64,000 nt of DNA from Blautia liquoris (lineage in GTDB: Bacteria; Bacillota; Clostridia; Lachnospirales; Lachnospiraceae): positions 2,356,001 to 2,420,000 of the forward strand of contig NZ_CP063304.1 of the NCBI RefSeq assembly GCF_015159595.1, read 5' to 3'. Numbering within the stretch: the first letter of the stretch is position 1; the number at the start of each line of letters is the position of its first letter. Made by a program: the position numbers and the translations under genes. This document shows positions 1 through 9,041 of this stretch, one piece after another. Below the pieces are notes generated by a model that saw only the letters and a program-made list of their open reading frames with translations, did not search any database and had not been told where the DNA came from.

Positions 1-606
1 GTCACCGTTCAGATCAGCAGCATCATAGTTCTCTGAGAGATATTTTCCAATCATCTCTCCTTGCATATGTCCTGCTTCTGGAGCATCTGTTCCTACGAAT
101 GCACACTGATCGTAGCTTCCGAGAACATCTCCTTCTGTCTTATCATCTTCTACTGCCCGGTTGAAGAATACAACTGGGATTCCAGCTGCTTTCGCTTTAT
201 CCACAATCTGGCTGGAAGCATCTACAGATCCTGAAGTAACAATATTCACCACCAGCATGGTTGCCCCTGTCTGAATTGCAGTGTCAATCTGTTCATTCTG
301 TGTTGTCTGGTTGCTGTTTCCATCATAATCTTGATATTCGAGTCCCATCTCATCCAGTTTCTTGTCCAAAAGCGTACGTACGGAAGCGATATAGGTATCT
401 GAATATGTGTAATAGAACACTGCTACATTCGCATCCGAGTCTGATTTTTTATCGTCCGTTTTGTCACTTGTCTTTTCACTGGAAGTACTTGCTGTACTTT
501 TCCCGCCGTCTGTTCCCTTACTCTTGTCATCAGAGCTTCCACAACCTGCAAACATTCCCATCGCCATTGTTGCTGTGAGCATAACAGCCAGTAATTTTTT
601 CTTCAT
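1..606 (-). CDS. MglB-type galactose/sugar ABC transporter binding lipoprotein (partial, C-terminus beyond the window)
   Basis: This is the N-terminal part of a sugar-binding lipoprotein read from the reverse strand. The protein starts MKKKLLAVMLTATMAMG and has a lipobox ending in FAGCGSS, so the mature protein should be lipid-anchored outside the membrane. A Ser/Thr/Asp/Lys-rich linker follows, then a periplasmic-binding-protein fold of the Peripla_BP_4 class (segments VAVFYYTYSDTYIASVR and DGNSNQTTQNEQIDTAI). The latter resembles MglB-type galactose/glucose binding proteins. An AGGAGG site lies just upstream of the chosen ATG; a second ATG lies 3 bases further up. The gene continues past base 1, so its transporter partners are not visible. 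It follows the three sensor genes on the same strand, which likely control it. Family confident; sugar inferred. Confidence 0.85.
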   Translation of the reverse strand, partial: MKKKLLAVMLTATMAMGMFAGCGSSDDKSKGTDGGKSTASTSSEKTSDKTDDKKSDSDANVAVFYYTYSDTYIASVRTLLDKKLDEMGLEYQDYDGNSNQTTQNEQIDTAIQTGATMLVVNIVTSGSVDASSQIVDKAKAAGIPVVFFNRAVEDDKTEGDVLGSYDQCAFVGTDAPEAGHMQGEMIGKYLSENYDAADLNGD

Positions 607-765
607 CATTCATCCTCCTTTTTGTTGACACTATCTGTCTTCTTATAGAAGAATACCATGAGAGAAACTATGAGTACATGTGTTATACTATTTACTTTTT
701 GTATTATTCTACAGTACCTCTGTAAAATCTTACTGGCTGAAACCCTACACTTTTATACAACTCTC
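607..765 (-). promoter_or_regulatory. Intergenic region upstream of the MglB-type gene
   Basis: This 159-base gap separates the sensor operon from the transporter lipoprotein gene and should hold its promoter and regulator site. A small inverted repeat (CTTCT/AGAAG around 629-644) is the only clear structure. No confident -35/-10 pair was assigned. Confidence 0.3.
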
Positions 766-1776
766 TTAGTCAAAGGAGAAGAGAGCACGCTGACTTTTTT
801 CGTCATACATATTATCCCTGGTCACCAGAATACTGGACGTCTCAATTTCTTTTGATTTTACTTCCTGCCCGTTAATCAGGGCATAAGCATTCTCGACGCC
901 CAGATATCCGATTGCATAAGGATTCTGGACAATCAGTGCATCGACATCTCCGTTTTCAAGCATACTCACAGACTTTACATTGCTGTCGAAGGCAATCACC
1001 TGAGTGTCTTTGCCTCGTTTCAGACTTTCAACTCCATATCCAACTCCCAGACTGGTCCATTCGTTGAAAGTCACGATGACATTAATCTCGGGATGACTTT
1101 TCAACATCTGAATCGTCCCCTGTTTTGCATCTTTAACTGTTGATTTGACGTTAATGGATGATATAATTTCCGATCGATCATCTTTCATTACGGTGTTGCG
1201 AAACCCATTCTCCCTCATCTGACCATTCTGCGTGTTTTTATCAAAGTTCACGATTCCGATCTTCAAGCTTTTGGCTTGATTGGACAGTGCCTCTTTCCCT
1301 GCCATACATCCGGCCTCATAATTATTCGTCCCGATATAGCATTTCACTTTAGAACTGTCCACCGGGCTGTCTACGACCACAATTTTGATCCCTTTTTGGG
1401 CAGCCCGGTTCACGGCATCTGCATTCGCCTCGAAATCAATTGCTGATAATATGATCGCATCTGCACGATCTTTTACCGCCTCATCAATCATCTGGTTCTG
1501 CATCTCGTATTTCTCTTCACTGTCCGGTCCTTCACAGATAAGATCAAGATTATACTCTGCACTTGCTGCATTCGCCCCTGCGTATGCGGACTGCCAGAAT
1601 GCCGAATTCGTAGATTTTGTAATAAATACGACTTTATCTTTGTCGAGGGCATCACTGCCGTCCTCATTATTTCCCAAAATCCACAGATTGCCGCGGAAGG
1701 CAATGGCGAAGATGGAGATCAGCAGTGCTGCTCCGGCCCCGATCGAAAGTATGATCCTCCACTTACTTTTGTCCAT
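766..1776 (-). CDS. Membrane-anchored sugar-binding sensor protein (XylFII-like third component)
   Basis: A 336-residue periplasmic binding protein of the RbsB/Peripla_BP_4 family. It starts at MDKSKWRIIL, overlapping the kinase gene by 14 bases. The N-terminus has one hydrophobic segment (about residues 7-28) without a lipobox Cys, so the protein probably stays anchored and displays its binding domain outside. Typical fold segments are VVFITKSTNSAFWQSAYAGA, AIILSAIDFEANADAVN and VVVDSPVDSSKV. No permease or ATPase genes accompany it; it follows a YesM-type kinase and YesN-type regulator. In Clostridium beijerinckii the arrangement XylFII-LytS-YesN senses xylose through such a binding protein, so a sensing rather than transport role is inferred. 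The ligand is unknown. Confidence 0.85.
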   Translation of the reverse strand: MDKSKWRIILSIGAGAALLISIFAIAFRGNLWILGNNEDGSDALDKDKVVFITKSTNSAFWQSAYAGANAASAEYNLDLICEGPDSEEKYEMQNQMIDEAVKDRADAIILSAIDFEANADAVNRAAQKGIKIVVVDSPVDSSKVKCYIGTNNYEAGCMAGKEALSNQAKSLKIGIVNFDKNTQNGQMRENGFRNTVMKDDRSEIISSINVKSTVKDAKQGTIQMLKSHPEINVIVTFNEWTSLGVGYGVESLKRGKDTQVIAFDSNVKSVSMLENGDVDALIVQNPYAIGYLGVENAYALINGQEVKSKEIETSSILVTRDNMYDEKSQRALFSFD

Positions 1777-3475
1777 AATCTGTATCCTCCTCAATCTTTG
1801 GGATGCGGATGGTGACACAGGTGCCTTCATCCGGTTCACTTTTAATAAAAAGGCCATAATTCTCACCAAAGTAAATTTGGATTCGATCATTGACATTCTT
1901 GATGCCGATTCCTACCCTGTCGCTCGCCTCCTGATGCAGGATTTCACTGCACTGTTCCTCAGTCATTCCAATCCCATTATCCTCAATCTGAAAAACAATA
2001 TCCTGCTGATCCATAAAGATACGAATCTGAATCTCGCCTTCGTCAACCATCTGATTGACACCATGATAGATTGCGTTTTCAATAATAGGCTGCAGCGTAA
2101 TCTTATTGCAGTAATATAAAAGACACCTCTCCTCAACATCGAACGAGTATATAAATTGATTCTTATAACGGAAGTTTTCTATCTTTAGATAACTCTTAGC
2201 ATGTTCAACTTCCTTTGCAATTGGAATAAGTTCATGCCCTTTACTAATGCTGATTCTAAAAAGCCGTGCAAGAGCATTCACCATCTCCTCTGCCTCTTCA
2301 TTTCTGCCATCCTCGCACATCCAGGCAATCGCATCGAGCGTATTATAAAGAAAATGCGGATTAATCTGTGCCTGGAGTGCTTTCAACTCTGTTTTTCGCA
2401 GGCTAATCTCCTCTTGTCTGACCTGTTCCATCAGTTTCTGTATTCGCACCACTAGGTGAGCAAAGGAACTTGAAAGCGTCGTGATCTCTGTCGTTCCTCT
2501 TACTGGTATAAAAACAAAGTTTTCCGTGTTCTTTTCAAATCCACGCATCGCATGCGCGAGTTTCTTTACCGGTGCCGAGAAAAGTTCAGAAAATGCCAGC
2601 CCCAGAAGAAATACAGCAACTAGAATTCCGCATAACATAATCAGAAGGATTTTCACAGCATTTTTAACCTTTGCAGTGATCATCTCATCCACAAAACAGA
2701 CACCTACAATCTTCCAGTCACAGTTACTCAGATTGTGTACGGTATAAATAGCGTCAGATTCCTTATGTGTGCCTTCTTTTAGATGTGTGCCTTTTTCTTT
2801 CTTCAGCTCGGAATAGATCAGCTGCTGCTGTGGATGATAGATCAGATTGCCGTCCAAATCAGCGATATACACATATCCATGCTGTCCGATTCCAACATTA
2901 TCAATATAGTTCGCAATATCTGAAAAACGAATATCCATATTGACCTGAATATCGGCTCCATCCGGTGCCGATATTTTCTGATAAAGAGTAACAACCCATG
3001 GGTAATATTCCACAAACAAGGATTCCACATGTGGTTTCGAAATATTTAGACGTCCGTCATCACTTCCGTCATCCGTATAGACGGCATGATCTGCACTTTT
3101 TCTTTTAAGCTCCTGTCCATTATTCCAGCAGTCGAGTAGGTTTCCATCTTTATCATAAGTCGTGACAGCAACGATGTCAGAACGAATCTCAACCATATTC
3201 TGGATAAATGCGAGATCTTCCAGAGACCCCTTTCTCATATGTAATACGATCTGCTGCATGACATTTTGCATTTCATTTGTATAGTTTTCCACCGTGTTCA
3301 GAACCTGACCACTGATCTGTGTTCCGCTTGTGACAGCACTTTGCTCCATGGCATTTTTATAGATCTGGACGAAAATCAGCATCGCGGCGATAGTAGAAAT
3401 AATCACAATCGTCATAACCATGGCAATAAAGATGCCTGATATTGAGATATTCCGTTTTTTATCACTTTTGTTCAT
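1763..3475 (-). CDS. Sensor histidine kinase, YesM/LytS type
   Basis: A 570-residue membrane kinase. Two membrane segments (about residues 14-38 and 275-297) flank an extracellular dCache-like domain, followed by a HAMP region and a His_kinase/HATPase module. The phospho-acceptor lies in QAQINPHFLYNTLD (His near 374). The ATP site shows an N box (PIIENAIYHG, about 463-472), DNGIGM near 499-504 and GIGIKNVNDRI near 522-532. The start at MNKSDKK has a CAGGAGGG site directly upstream and overlaps the regulator gene by 14 bases. Its 3' end overlaps the binding-protein sensor by another 14 bases, so the three are translationally coupled. It probably receives the sugar signal through the downstream binding protein. 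Confidence 0.92.
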   Translation of the reverse strand: MNKSDKKRNISISGIFIAMVMTIVIISTIAAMLIFVQIYKNAMEQSAVTSGTQISGQVLNTVENYTNEMQNVMQQIVLHMRKGSLEDLAFIQNMVEIRSDIVAVTTYDKDGNLLDCWNNGQELKRKSADHAVYTDDGSDDGRLNISKPHVESLFVEYYPWVVTLYQKISAPDGADIQVNMDIRFSDIANYIDNVGIGQHGYVYIADLDGNLIYHPQQQLIYSELKKEKGTHLKEGTHKESDAIYTVHNLSNCDWKIVGVCFVDEMITAKVKNAVKILLIMLCGILVAVFLLGLAFSELFSAPVKKLAHAMRGFEKNTENFVFIPVRGTTEITTLSSSFAHLVVRIQKLMEQVRQEEISLRKTELKALQAQINPHFLYNTLDAIAWMCEDGRNEEAEEMVNALARLFRISISKGHELIPIAKEVEHAKSYLKIENFRYKNQFIYSFDVEERCLLYYCNKITLQPIIENAIYHGVNQMVDEGEIQIRIFMDQQDIVFQIEDNGIGMTEEQCSEILHQEASDRVGIGIKNVNDRIQIYFGENYGLFIKSEPDEGTCVTIRIPKIEEDTDYGQK

Positions 3476-5078
3476 GTTCCCTCCTGAATGCATTTGGAGA
3501 TAACCCTGTGTTTTTCTTAAAACAATGGCTGAAATAATACTGGTCTTTATAGCCGCATTTTTCCGTGATTTCCCCGATCTTAAAAGAAGTACTGACGAGA
3601 AGTTCCTTGGCCCTGCAAACTCTTCTGTCTGTAATCAATTCTACTAATGTCTTTCCGGTATTCTTCTTAATTAAGCTGCTTAGATAATTAGGTGACACCC
3701 CCATCTCCTGACTGATGGAAAGCACAGAGATATCCTGGTTAGTATACTCTTTGTCGATCATCTTTACTGCCTGCTCACAAATCACTTCACTGCTTTTCTT
3801 TCTTTTTTCAACCAAAATTTTCTTGGCACATACACATAATTGTTTCATATATTCTAGATTCTCGGCTGTTCTCTCCAATTCCTGCAGTTGGTTTATGGGG
3901 CAGGCTTCCTGCAGCTTTTGAATCCCTTGATCCCCGGCAACGGAATATACAACTTTATAGACAGATGCCGATATCTGTGAGATCAGGATAAAAAGCCCCA
4001 TCAGAGAATTCTTTCCGGCACGCATCTTATGTTCCAGCTTATAAAGGTAATCCTGCATCTCTTCCTTCGTTCCACCACGTAAAAGCGAGTCAATCTTATC
4101 GGTAATAGCATTGAAATCTTCCTGCTCCAGACTCTTGTTCTGTTCCTCGTCCGCAATAAAAAACACACTGGTTTGTCCCGGCTTTGAGTAACTGAGTGCA
4201 TTCATGGCCTCCAGATATCCTTCCCGGCAGCCGACAAGTGTCCCCATGCTTCGGCTTACACCGATCCGGCATCTCACTTGCATCATCCGTTCCACGCTCT
4301 CAACAATCTCTTCCACGATAATGTGCAGATATTTCTTCATCCCCTGCTTCGTTGCCGCCAGAACGGATACTACTCTTCCTTTCATGTAGCAGCTCGCATA
4401 TCGGATATATTTTTTCAAAATCGTATCGACCGCACGGACACTATTTCTACTTGTCATATCCTCTCCTGATTCATCTTCCATTCCGACCACCAGCACAACA
4501 TATTCCATAGTCTCAGGTTTTGGATTCCTGAGGAGTCCGCAGGATATGGCATTTTCCTCCAGTTTCTCTTCCGTCTCCACGCTCTGCTGAAAGCTGTCGA
4601 GAAGGAGCGGAAGGAGAAATTCCGACTTTTTCATCTCGTATTTTTCCTGACTGTTTTGTGTAAACAGTGCAAACTTCTTGTCCATATCGGCTTTGATTTT
4701 TTTCAGTTCCTCCTCTATTTCACCAGAAGATATAGGTTTGAGCATATAGCTTACAATATTATACTGAATTGCCTGCTGGGCATACGAAAAATCATCGTAT
4801 CCACTTAAGAATGCAATCTGAACCGTGGGACGCACTTCACGGATCTCCCTGGCGAGCTCAATTCCGGATAAAAAAGGCATCCGGATATCCGTGATCAGCA
4901 GATCCGGTTCCAGCTTGTCCACAAGTTCCAATGCATCAGCTCCATTTTCAGCTTCTCCGATCACTTTAAAGCCGACTTTTTCCCAGTTTACTTTTCTCAC
5001 AATTCCTCTTCGAATCTCTTCCTCATCATCCGCCACGATCACGGTATAAATCTGATTCGGTTTGGTCACTTCACCCAT
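3462..5078 (-). CDS. Response regulator with AraC-type DNA-binding domain, YesN type
   Basis: A 538-residue regulator. The receiver domain occupies about residues 11-130 with acidic pocket Asp17-Asp18, phospho-acceptor Asp64 (LLITDIRMP) and Lys114 (YMLKPIS). A long middle region follows, and an AraC-type double helix-turn-helix lies at the C-terminus (from about residue 430: VLSISQEMGVSPNYLSSLIKK and KIGEITEKCGYKDQYYFSHC, shown here in separate pieces). An AAGGAAGG site precedes the ATG. It is the first gene of the sensor operon and is divergent from the molybdenum block. It is expected to activate the sugar transporter operon that begins at base 606. The direct target is inferred. Confidence 0.92.
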   Translation of the reverse strand: MGEVTKPNQIYTVIVADDEEEIRRGIVRKVNWEKVGFKVIGEAENGADALELVDKLEPDLLITDIRMPFLSGIELAREIREVRPTVQIAFLSGYDDFSYAQQAIQYNIVSYMLKPISSGEIEEELKKIKADMDKKFALFTQNSQEKYEMKKSEFLLPLLLDSFQQSVETEEKLEENAISCGLLRNPKPETMEYVVLVVGMEDESGEDMTSRNSVRAVDTILKKYIRYASCYMKGRVVSVLAATKQGMKKYLHIIVEEIVESVERMMQVRCRIGVSRSMGTLVGCREGYLEAMNALSYSKPGQTSVFFIADEEQNKSLEQEDFNAITDKIDSLLRGGTKEEMQDYLYKLEHKMRAGKNSLMGLFILISQISASVYKVVYSVAGDQGIQKLQEACPINQLQELERTAENLEYMKQLCVCAKKILVEKRKKSSEVICEQAVKMIDKEYTNQDISVLSISQEMGVSPNYLSSLIKKNTGKTLVELITDRRVCRAKELLVSTSFKIGEITEKCGYKDQYYFSHCFKKNTGLSPNAFRREHEQK

Positions 5079-5223
5079 ATGTTTCCTTCCTTATTTTTTC
5101 ACAAGAATAACGCTGTCATTTTGAATAGATAAATGATATAATTATCTTTATTAAAAGCAAATATATACAAATCATATCACAGACAAATGCATTTTACAAT
5201 TAAGATTCAGGAGGTGCATATGC
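5079..5223. promoter_or_regulatory. Divergent promoter region between the sensor operon and the molybdenum block
   Basis: This AT-rich 145-base gap drives genes in both directions. A TATAAT-like box lies near 5135-5142 on the plus strand, without a good -35. An AGGAGG ribosome site at 5208-5213 fixes the start of the plus-strand gene at 5224; the ATG at 5220 is in another frame. Confidence 0.4.
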
Positions 5224-6150
5224 ATGAAAATTAGCCGTATTGGCGGCGTAATTGCTGCCGCCAGTCAAAAAGCTGCAGAGCCTTTGCTTCAGATTGGAAG
5301 TATTTCGATCATCAAACGAATTGTCATTACGTTTCAGCAGGCTGGGATTTTTCCGATTGTAGTAGTGACAGGGACCGAGGAAGATGAAGTAAAATATCAG
5401 CTGTCGAGCTATGGCGTGATTTTTGTTCATAATCAAAACTGTGAACAGCCGGAACTGATTGATTCCGTCAAAATCGGCCTTAACTACCTATCGGGAAAAT
5501 GTGACCGGATCGTATTTACTCCAGTCAATGTACCCATGTTCACCCCGGATACTCTAATTCACCTGATTACAGCCAGGGGAGACATCATAACCCCTTCCTA
5601 TAAAAACAAATGTGGACACCCGATTGTTTTCTCTGAAATGGCAGCACCGCAGATTATCGCCTACTCAGGAACAGGCGGACTTAGAAATGCCATCTCTGAT
5701 ATGGCAGATCAGCGGACTTTCGTCTCTGTAGACGACCCGGGTATTCTCTTCAGTGTCCGTGACAGCAGCCAGTTGGAAAATTACCTTTCTGTACACAACC
5801 GCTCTCTGTTACATCCGACGGTGGATCTGAGTCTTCAAAAAGAGTCCATCTTTTTCAATACGAGAACAAAGCTTCTGCTATATCTGATTTATGATACGCA
5901 CTCTGTCAGAAAGTCCTGTAACCTCATGGCTTTATCCTATGGAAAAGCCTGGGATATGTTGAATGACCTTGAGGAGGAAACTGGTTATCCGGTTGTAGCG
6001 CGTCGTCATGGAGGAAGCCGAGGCGGAAAAACCACTTTAACATCAAGGGGACTGCAGTTTCTGAAAAACTGGCAGCTTTTAGAAGATGACATCTTCCGTT
6101 TTTCGCAGAAAGAATTCACCAGCTTATTTCGGAAAACCGGTCTGTTCTGA
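5224..6150 (+). CDS. ModE-like winged-helix regulator fused to a degenerate MobA-like NTP-transferase domain
   Basis: A 308-residue two-domain protein. Residues 1 to about 195 have the MobA/IspD nucleotidyltransferase fold: GGVIAAASQ, EPLLQIGSISII, VVVTG, the VNVPMFTPDT segment equivalent to the metal-binding strand, and GHPIVF. The usual LAAGxSxRMGxxK loop has become IAAASQKAAEPLL, so the Arg-Met-Gly stretch is lost and catalysis is doubtful. Residues from about 215 form a ModE-type winged helix (ALSYGKAWDMLNDLE, then ARRHGGSRGGKTTLT). It stands first in a molybdenum-enzyme block. A role as a transcriptional regulator sensing molybdate, molybdopterin or a nucleotide is inferred. Confidence 0.8.
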   Translation: MKISRIGGVIAAASQKAAEPLLQIGSISIIKRIVITFQQAGIFPIVVVTGTEEDEVKYQLSSYGVIFVHNQNCEQPELIDSVKIGLNYLSGKCDRIVFTPVNVPMFTPDTLIHLITARGDIITPSYKNKCGHPIVFSEMAAPQIIAYSGTGGLRNAISDMADQRTFVSVDDPGILFSVRDSSQLENYLSVHNRSLLHPTVDLSLQKESIFFNTRTKLLLYLIYDTHSVRKSCNLMALSYGKAWDMLNDLEEETGYPVVARRHGGSRGGKTTLTSRGLQFLKNWQLLEDDIFRFSQKEFTSLFRKTGLF

Positions 6151-6203
6151 TAAGTCTCAAACAATAACCCGTACTACAAAAGCATGTACTTCCAAGGAAG
6201 AAC

Positions 6204-6232
6204 TTGAATTACCCTTCCACCCTTTTTATAAT
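6204..6232 (+). promoter_or_regulatory. Sigma-A-type promoter for the molybdenum hydroxylase operon
   Basis: TTGAAT at 6204-6209 and TATAAT at 6227-6232 are separated by exactly 17 bases. This gives the six downstream genes their own promoter, separate from the regulator gene. No ModE-like operator was recognised nearby. Confidence 0.65.
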
Positions 6233-6275
6233 AGCATTATAGACAAAAATACTGCTGTGAAAGGGGTGGTTTTAT

Positions 6276-6899
6276 ATGTATGACACAAAGCCTGTCTGTG
6301 GCCTGATCCTTGCTGCAGGGTTATCCCGCCGCATGGGCGATTTTAAACCCTTGATGCCATTTAAGGGAAAAACACTGATCGAATGTACCGTTGACAGCAT
6401 GCTGCAGGCCGGCGTAAAACAAGTTGTGATTGTCTTAGGGTATCGAGGCAATGAAATACAGTCTGTTCTTTCTTTACATTATGGAAGTGAGATCATCTTT
6501 ACATACAACCCAAATTACGCCACAACAGATATGCTGACTTCTATTAAGTACGGACTTAGGGTCATGCCCCCGTGTGAAGCATTTTTCCTGCTTCCCGGAG
6601 ATATGCCGGTCGTTAAAAAAAGTACATTCTTAAAGTTATTAAAAGCACACCCTGCCAATCAGGCTTCAGTCATCTTTCCCACTTTAGAAGGATATCGGAA
6701 ACACCCGCCTTTAATAGATTTCACTTTTCTGAATATTATATTGAATTATCAAGGAGATGGCGGGCTCAGACAGATATGGAGACTGTATGAAGATTTCGTG
6801 ATCCACGTCCCTGTAGATGATGAAGGAGTATGGGTCGATTTGGATACCAAAAAAGACTATGAACTATGTATCAGGAAATTCTGCACTGCCCAAATGTAA
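6276..6899 (+). CDS. Molybdenum cofactor cytidylyltransferase-like NTP transferase (MocA/YgfJ family)
   Basis: A 207-residue nucleotidyltransferase with an intact signature LILAAGLSRRMGDFKPLMPF at its N-terminus, an Asp in the metal-binding strand (LLPGDMPVVKKSTF, near residue 112) and a C-terminal VWVDLDTKKDYE segment typical of MobA-like enzymes. MocA attaches CMP to molybdopterin to make the cytosine dinucleotide cofactor of xanthine-oxidase-family enzymes. The YgfJ subfamily accompanies selenium-dependent molybdenum hydroxylases. Placement 15 bases ahead of a molybdenum subunit gene supports cofactor supply to the two hydroxylases downstream. An AAAGGGGTGG ribosome site precedes the ATG. 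CMP versus GMP specificity cannot be told. Confidence 0.85.
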   Translation: MYDTKPVCGLILAAGLSRRMGDFKPLMPFKGKTLIECTVDSMLQAGVKQVVIVLGYRGNEIQSVLSLHYGSEIIFTYNPNYATTDMLTSIKYGLRVMPPCEAFFLLPGDMPVVKKSTFLKLLKAHPANQASVIFPTLEGYRKHPPLIDFTFLNIILNYQGDGGLRQIWRLYEDFVIHVPVDDEGVWVDLDTKKDYELCIRKFCTAQM

Positions 6900-6914
6900 A
6901 GGAGGTAAAAGAAA

Positions 6915-9041
6915 ATGCAAAACATCAGTCAGCCCGTAGTTAAGAAAGACCATGAATCCAAGATAACAGGTAGGGCCATCTATGTAAGTGATTATCATGA
7001 TGACAATATTTTAACAGGAAAATTTTTACGTTCAACACTTGCACATGCAAAACTTGTATCGGTTGATGTCCCACCGCTTCCGGATGGATATTGCTATGTT
7101 GACAAGACAGATGTCCCCGGAGACAATAACGTAAATATCGTAAAAGACGACACACCTGTCTTTGCCCGGGATACCGTGGAATATATCGGCGAGCCCATAG
7201 GAATGATTGTTGGACCAGAGGAATCCGAGGTCGACCACATATTGTCCAAGATCAAGGTTTCCTATGAAGAGCTGGAGCCAGTTCTCGATATCCGCAAAGC
7301 AGATACCGTATTCTTTGATTATGAATTCGGCAAAGGTGATATGGAAAAAGCTTTCGCAGAAGCCGACAAGATTTATGAAGAAGAATTTACAACCGGATAT
7401 CAGGAGCAGGCCTATATGGAAGCACAGGGAATGATCGCCGAACCCGAAAAAGATGGGAAGATGCTTATCCATGGCTCTCTTCAATGTCCTTATTATATTC
7501 ACGGTGCCATCATGCGTGCCCTCGCCTGCGGACCGGATCAGATACACATCAAACAGGATGCAACTGGCGGGGCCTTCGGCGGGAAAGAAGACTTTCCTTC
7601 AATTCTCGGATGTCAGGTAGCCGTCGCCGCAAAAAAAGCCAATGCCCCTGTGCGCTGCATCTTCGGACGCCGCGAAGACATGGAGTTCACCACAAAACGT
7701 CATCCATCTCTCTGTACATACAAAGTGGCGGTCAAGGACGGCCATGTGACAGCCATGGATATAGATGTAAAATTCAACGGTGGTGCTTACACAACCTTGT
7801 CTGCTGTAGTATTGCAACGTGGGATTATATGTGCTGACGGAATCTATAATATTGAAAATCTTCATGTCAGAGGAAAGGCATTAAAGACAAATACCGCACC
7901 GACGGGAGCATACCGTGGTTTCGGTGCTCCGCAGACATTCTTCGCCGTTGAAATGATGATGGACCATATTGCCATGGATCTTGGCATTGACAGTCTAAAA
8001 TTCAAAGAACTACACATGGTGAAACAGGGAGATGCCACATCCACATCAGGAAAATACCATTTTCCGGTTCCGGTTCCCGCTATGCTCGACGAAGTAGATC
8101 GAGTCTGTGATTTACGAAGAAAACATGAAGAATATGCAAAGCCACAGACGGGACGTTACCGCAGAGGCATGGGCATCTCGATGCATTTTCATGGCGCCGG
8201 ATTTACCGGATCCGGTGAACGAGATATCATCAAAGCTGTATGCAGGCTTCATAAATATCCGGATGGAAAAGTAGAGATTCTGGCTTCCAACGGGGAAATC
8301 GGTCAAGGACTGCTCACTACATTTCCAAAGATCGTGGCACACGAGCTAAATCTTCCTCTGGATCAGGTAACTTATACCTACCCGGATACAGCAAGGGTTC
8401 CGGATTCCGGTCCAACCGTTGCCTCCCGGTCACTCATGGTCGTCGGTGAACTGCTTCGAAGATGTGCGATCAAACTTCGTTCCCAATGGAAAGACGGAGA
8501 AGATCAGATCGTGGAAGAACACTTTAAAGAACCAGATTTTGTGATTCCGTTCTACCTTGATAAATTTCAGGGCGATGCCTATCCCACTTATGCATGGGGT
8601 GTAAATGCTGTCGAAGTCGAGGTTGATACCTATACGGGATTGACAAAAATTCTTGGGGCATATGGTAATTTCGATGTAGGAACACCGATCGACTACAACA
8701 TCGTCATGGGACAGATGGAAGGCGGATTCCTACAAGGGATTGGGTTTGCCTCTATCGAGCAGATGGATTACGACAATAAGGGAAGAATTCGCAACAATTC
8801 CTTTACAGACTATTTAATACCTACTTCCGCTGATGTACCCAATATGAAATGTATGCTTCACGTAGAAGAATATCCTGACGGACCTTACGGCGCCAAAGGT
8901 GCAGGCGAGCTTCCTCTGGTCGGTGTTCCTGCTGCTTACGTTGAAGCTGTTGAGCAGGCTCTCGGACATGGTGTAAAACTCAGCCACGTTCCATTCACCG
9001 CAGAAGATACCTTGAAAGTAATTGCAAAGGAGGGACTATGA
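6915..9041 (+). CDS. Xanthine-dehydrogenase-family molybdenum-binding subunit
   Basis: A 708-residue large subunit of the xanthine oxidase family. It contains the Mo-pterin motifs GGAFGGKED, GAYRGFGAPQ and NGEIGQGLLT, and the C-terminal GAKGAGELPLVG, whose Glu matches the catalytic base of the family. The N-terminal part (ITGRAIYVSDY, GEPIGMIVG) is the Ald_Xan_dh domain. Length fits three-subunit enzymes such as E. coli XdhA. An AAAGGAGG site lies upstream. The next two genes overlap by 4 and 7 bases and encode Fe-S and FAD subunits, giving a complete heterotrimer that hydroxylates a purine or other N-heterocycle in the cytoplasm. The substrate is not determined by the sequence. Confidence 0.9.
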   Translation: MQNISQPVVKKDHESKITGRAIYVSDYHDDNILTGKFLRSTLAHAKLVSVDVPPLPDGYCYVDKTDVPGDNNVNIVKDDTPVFARDTVEYIGEPIGMIVGPEESEVDHILSKIKVSYEELEPVLDIRKADTVFFDYEFGKGDMEKAFAEADKIYEEEFTTGYQEQAYMEAQGMIAEPEKDGKMLIHGSLQCPYYIHGAIMRALACGPDQIHIKQDATGGAFGGKEDFPSILGCQVAVAAKKANAPVRCIFGRREDMEFTTKRHPSLCTYKVAVKDGHVTAMDIDVKFNGGAYTTLSAVVLQRGIICADGIYNIENLHVRGKALKTNTAPTGAYRGFGAPQTFFAVEMMMDHIAMDLGIDSLKFKELHMVKQGDATSTSGKYHFPVPVPAMLDEVDRVCDLRRKHEEYAKPQTGRYRRGMGISMHFHGAGFTGSGERDIIKAVCRLHKYPDGKVEILASNGEIGQGLLTTFPKIVAHELNLPLDQVTYTYPDTARVPDSGPTVASRSLMVVGELLRRCAIKLRSQWKDGEDQIVEEHFKEPDFVIPFYLDKFQGDAYPTYAWGVNAVEVEVDTYTGLTKILGAYGNFDVGTPIDYNIVMGQMEGGFLQGIGFASIEQMDYDNKGRIRNNSFTDYLIPTSADVPNMKCMLHVEEYPDGPYGAKGAGELPLVGVPAAYVEAVEQALGHGVKLSHVPFTAEDTLKVIAKEGL

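Noticed and set aside
5220-5222. ATG at 5220 as the start of the ModE-like gene
   Set aside because: It is in a different frame from the protein; the ATG at 5224 fits the AGGAGG site.
7032-7547. A 171-codon antisense frame within the molybdenum subunit gene
   Set aside because: It is fully antisense to a well-conserved gene and lacks a ribosome site and recognisable motifs.
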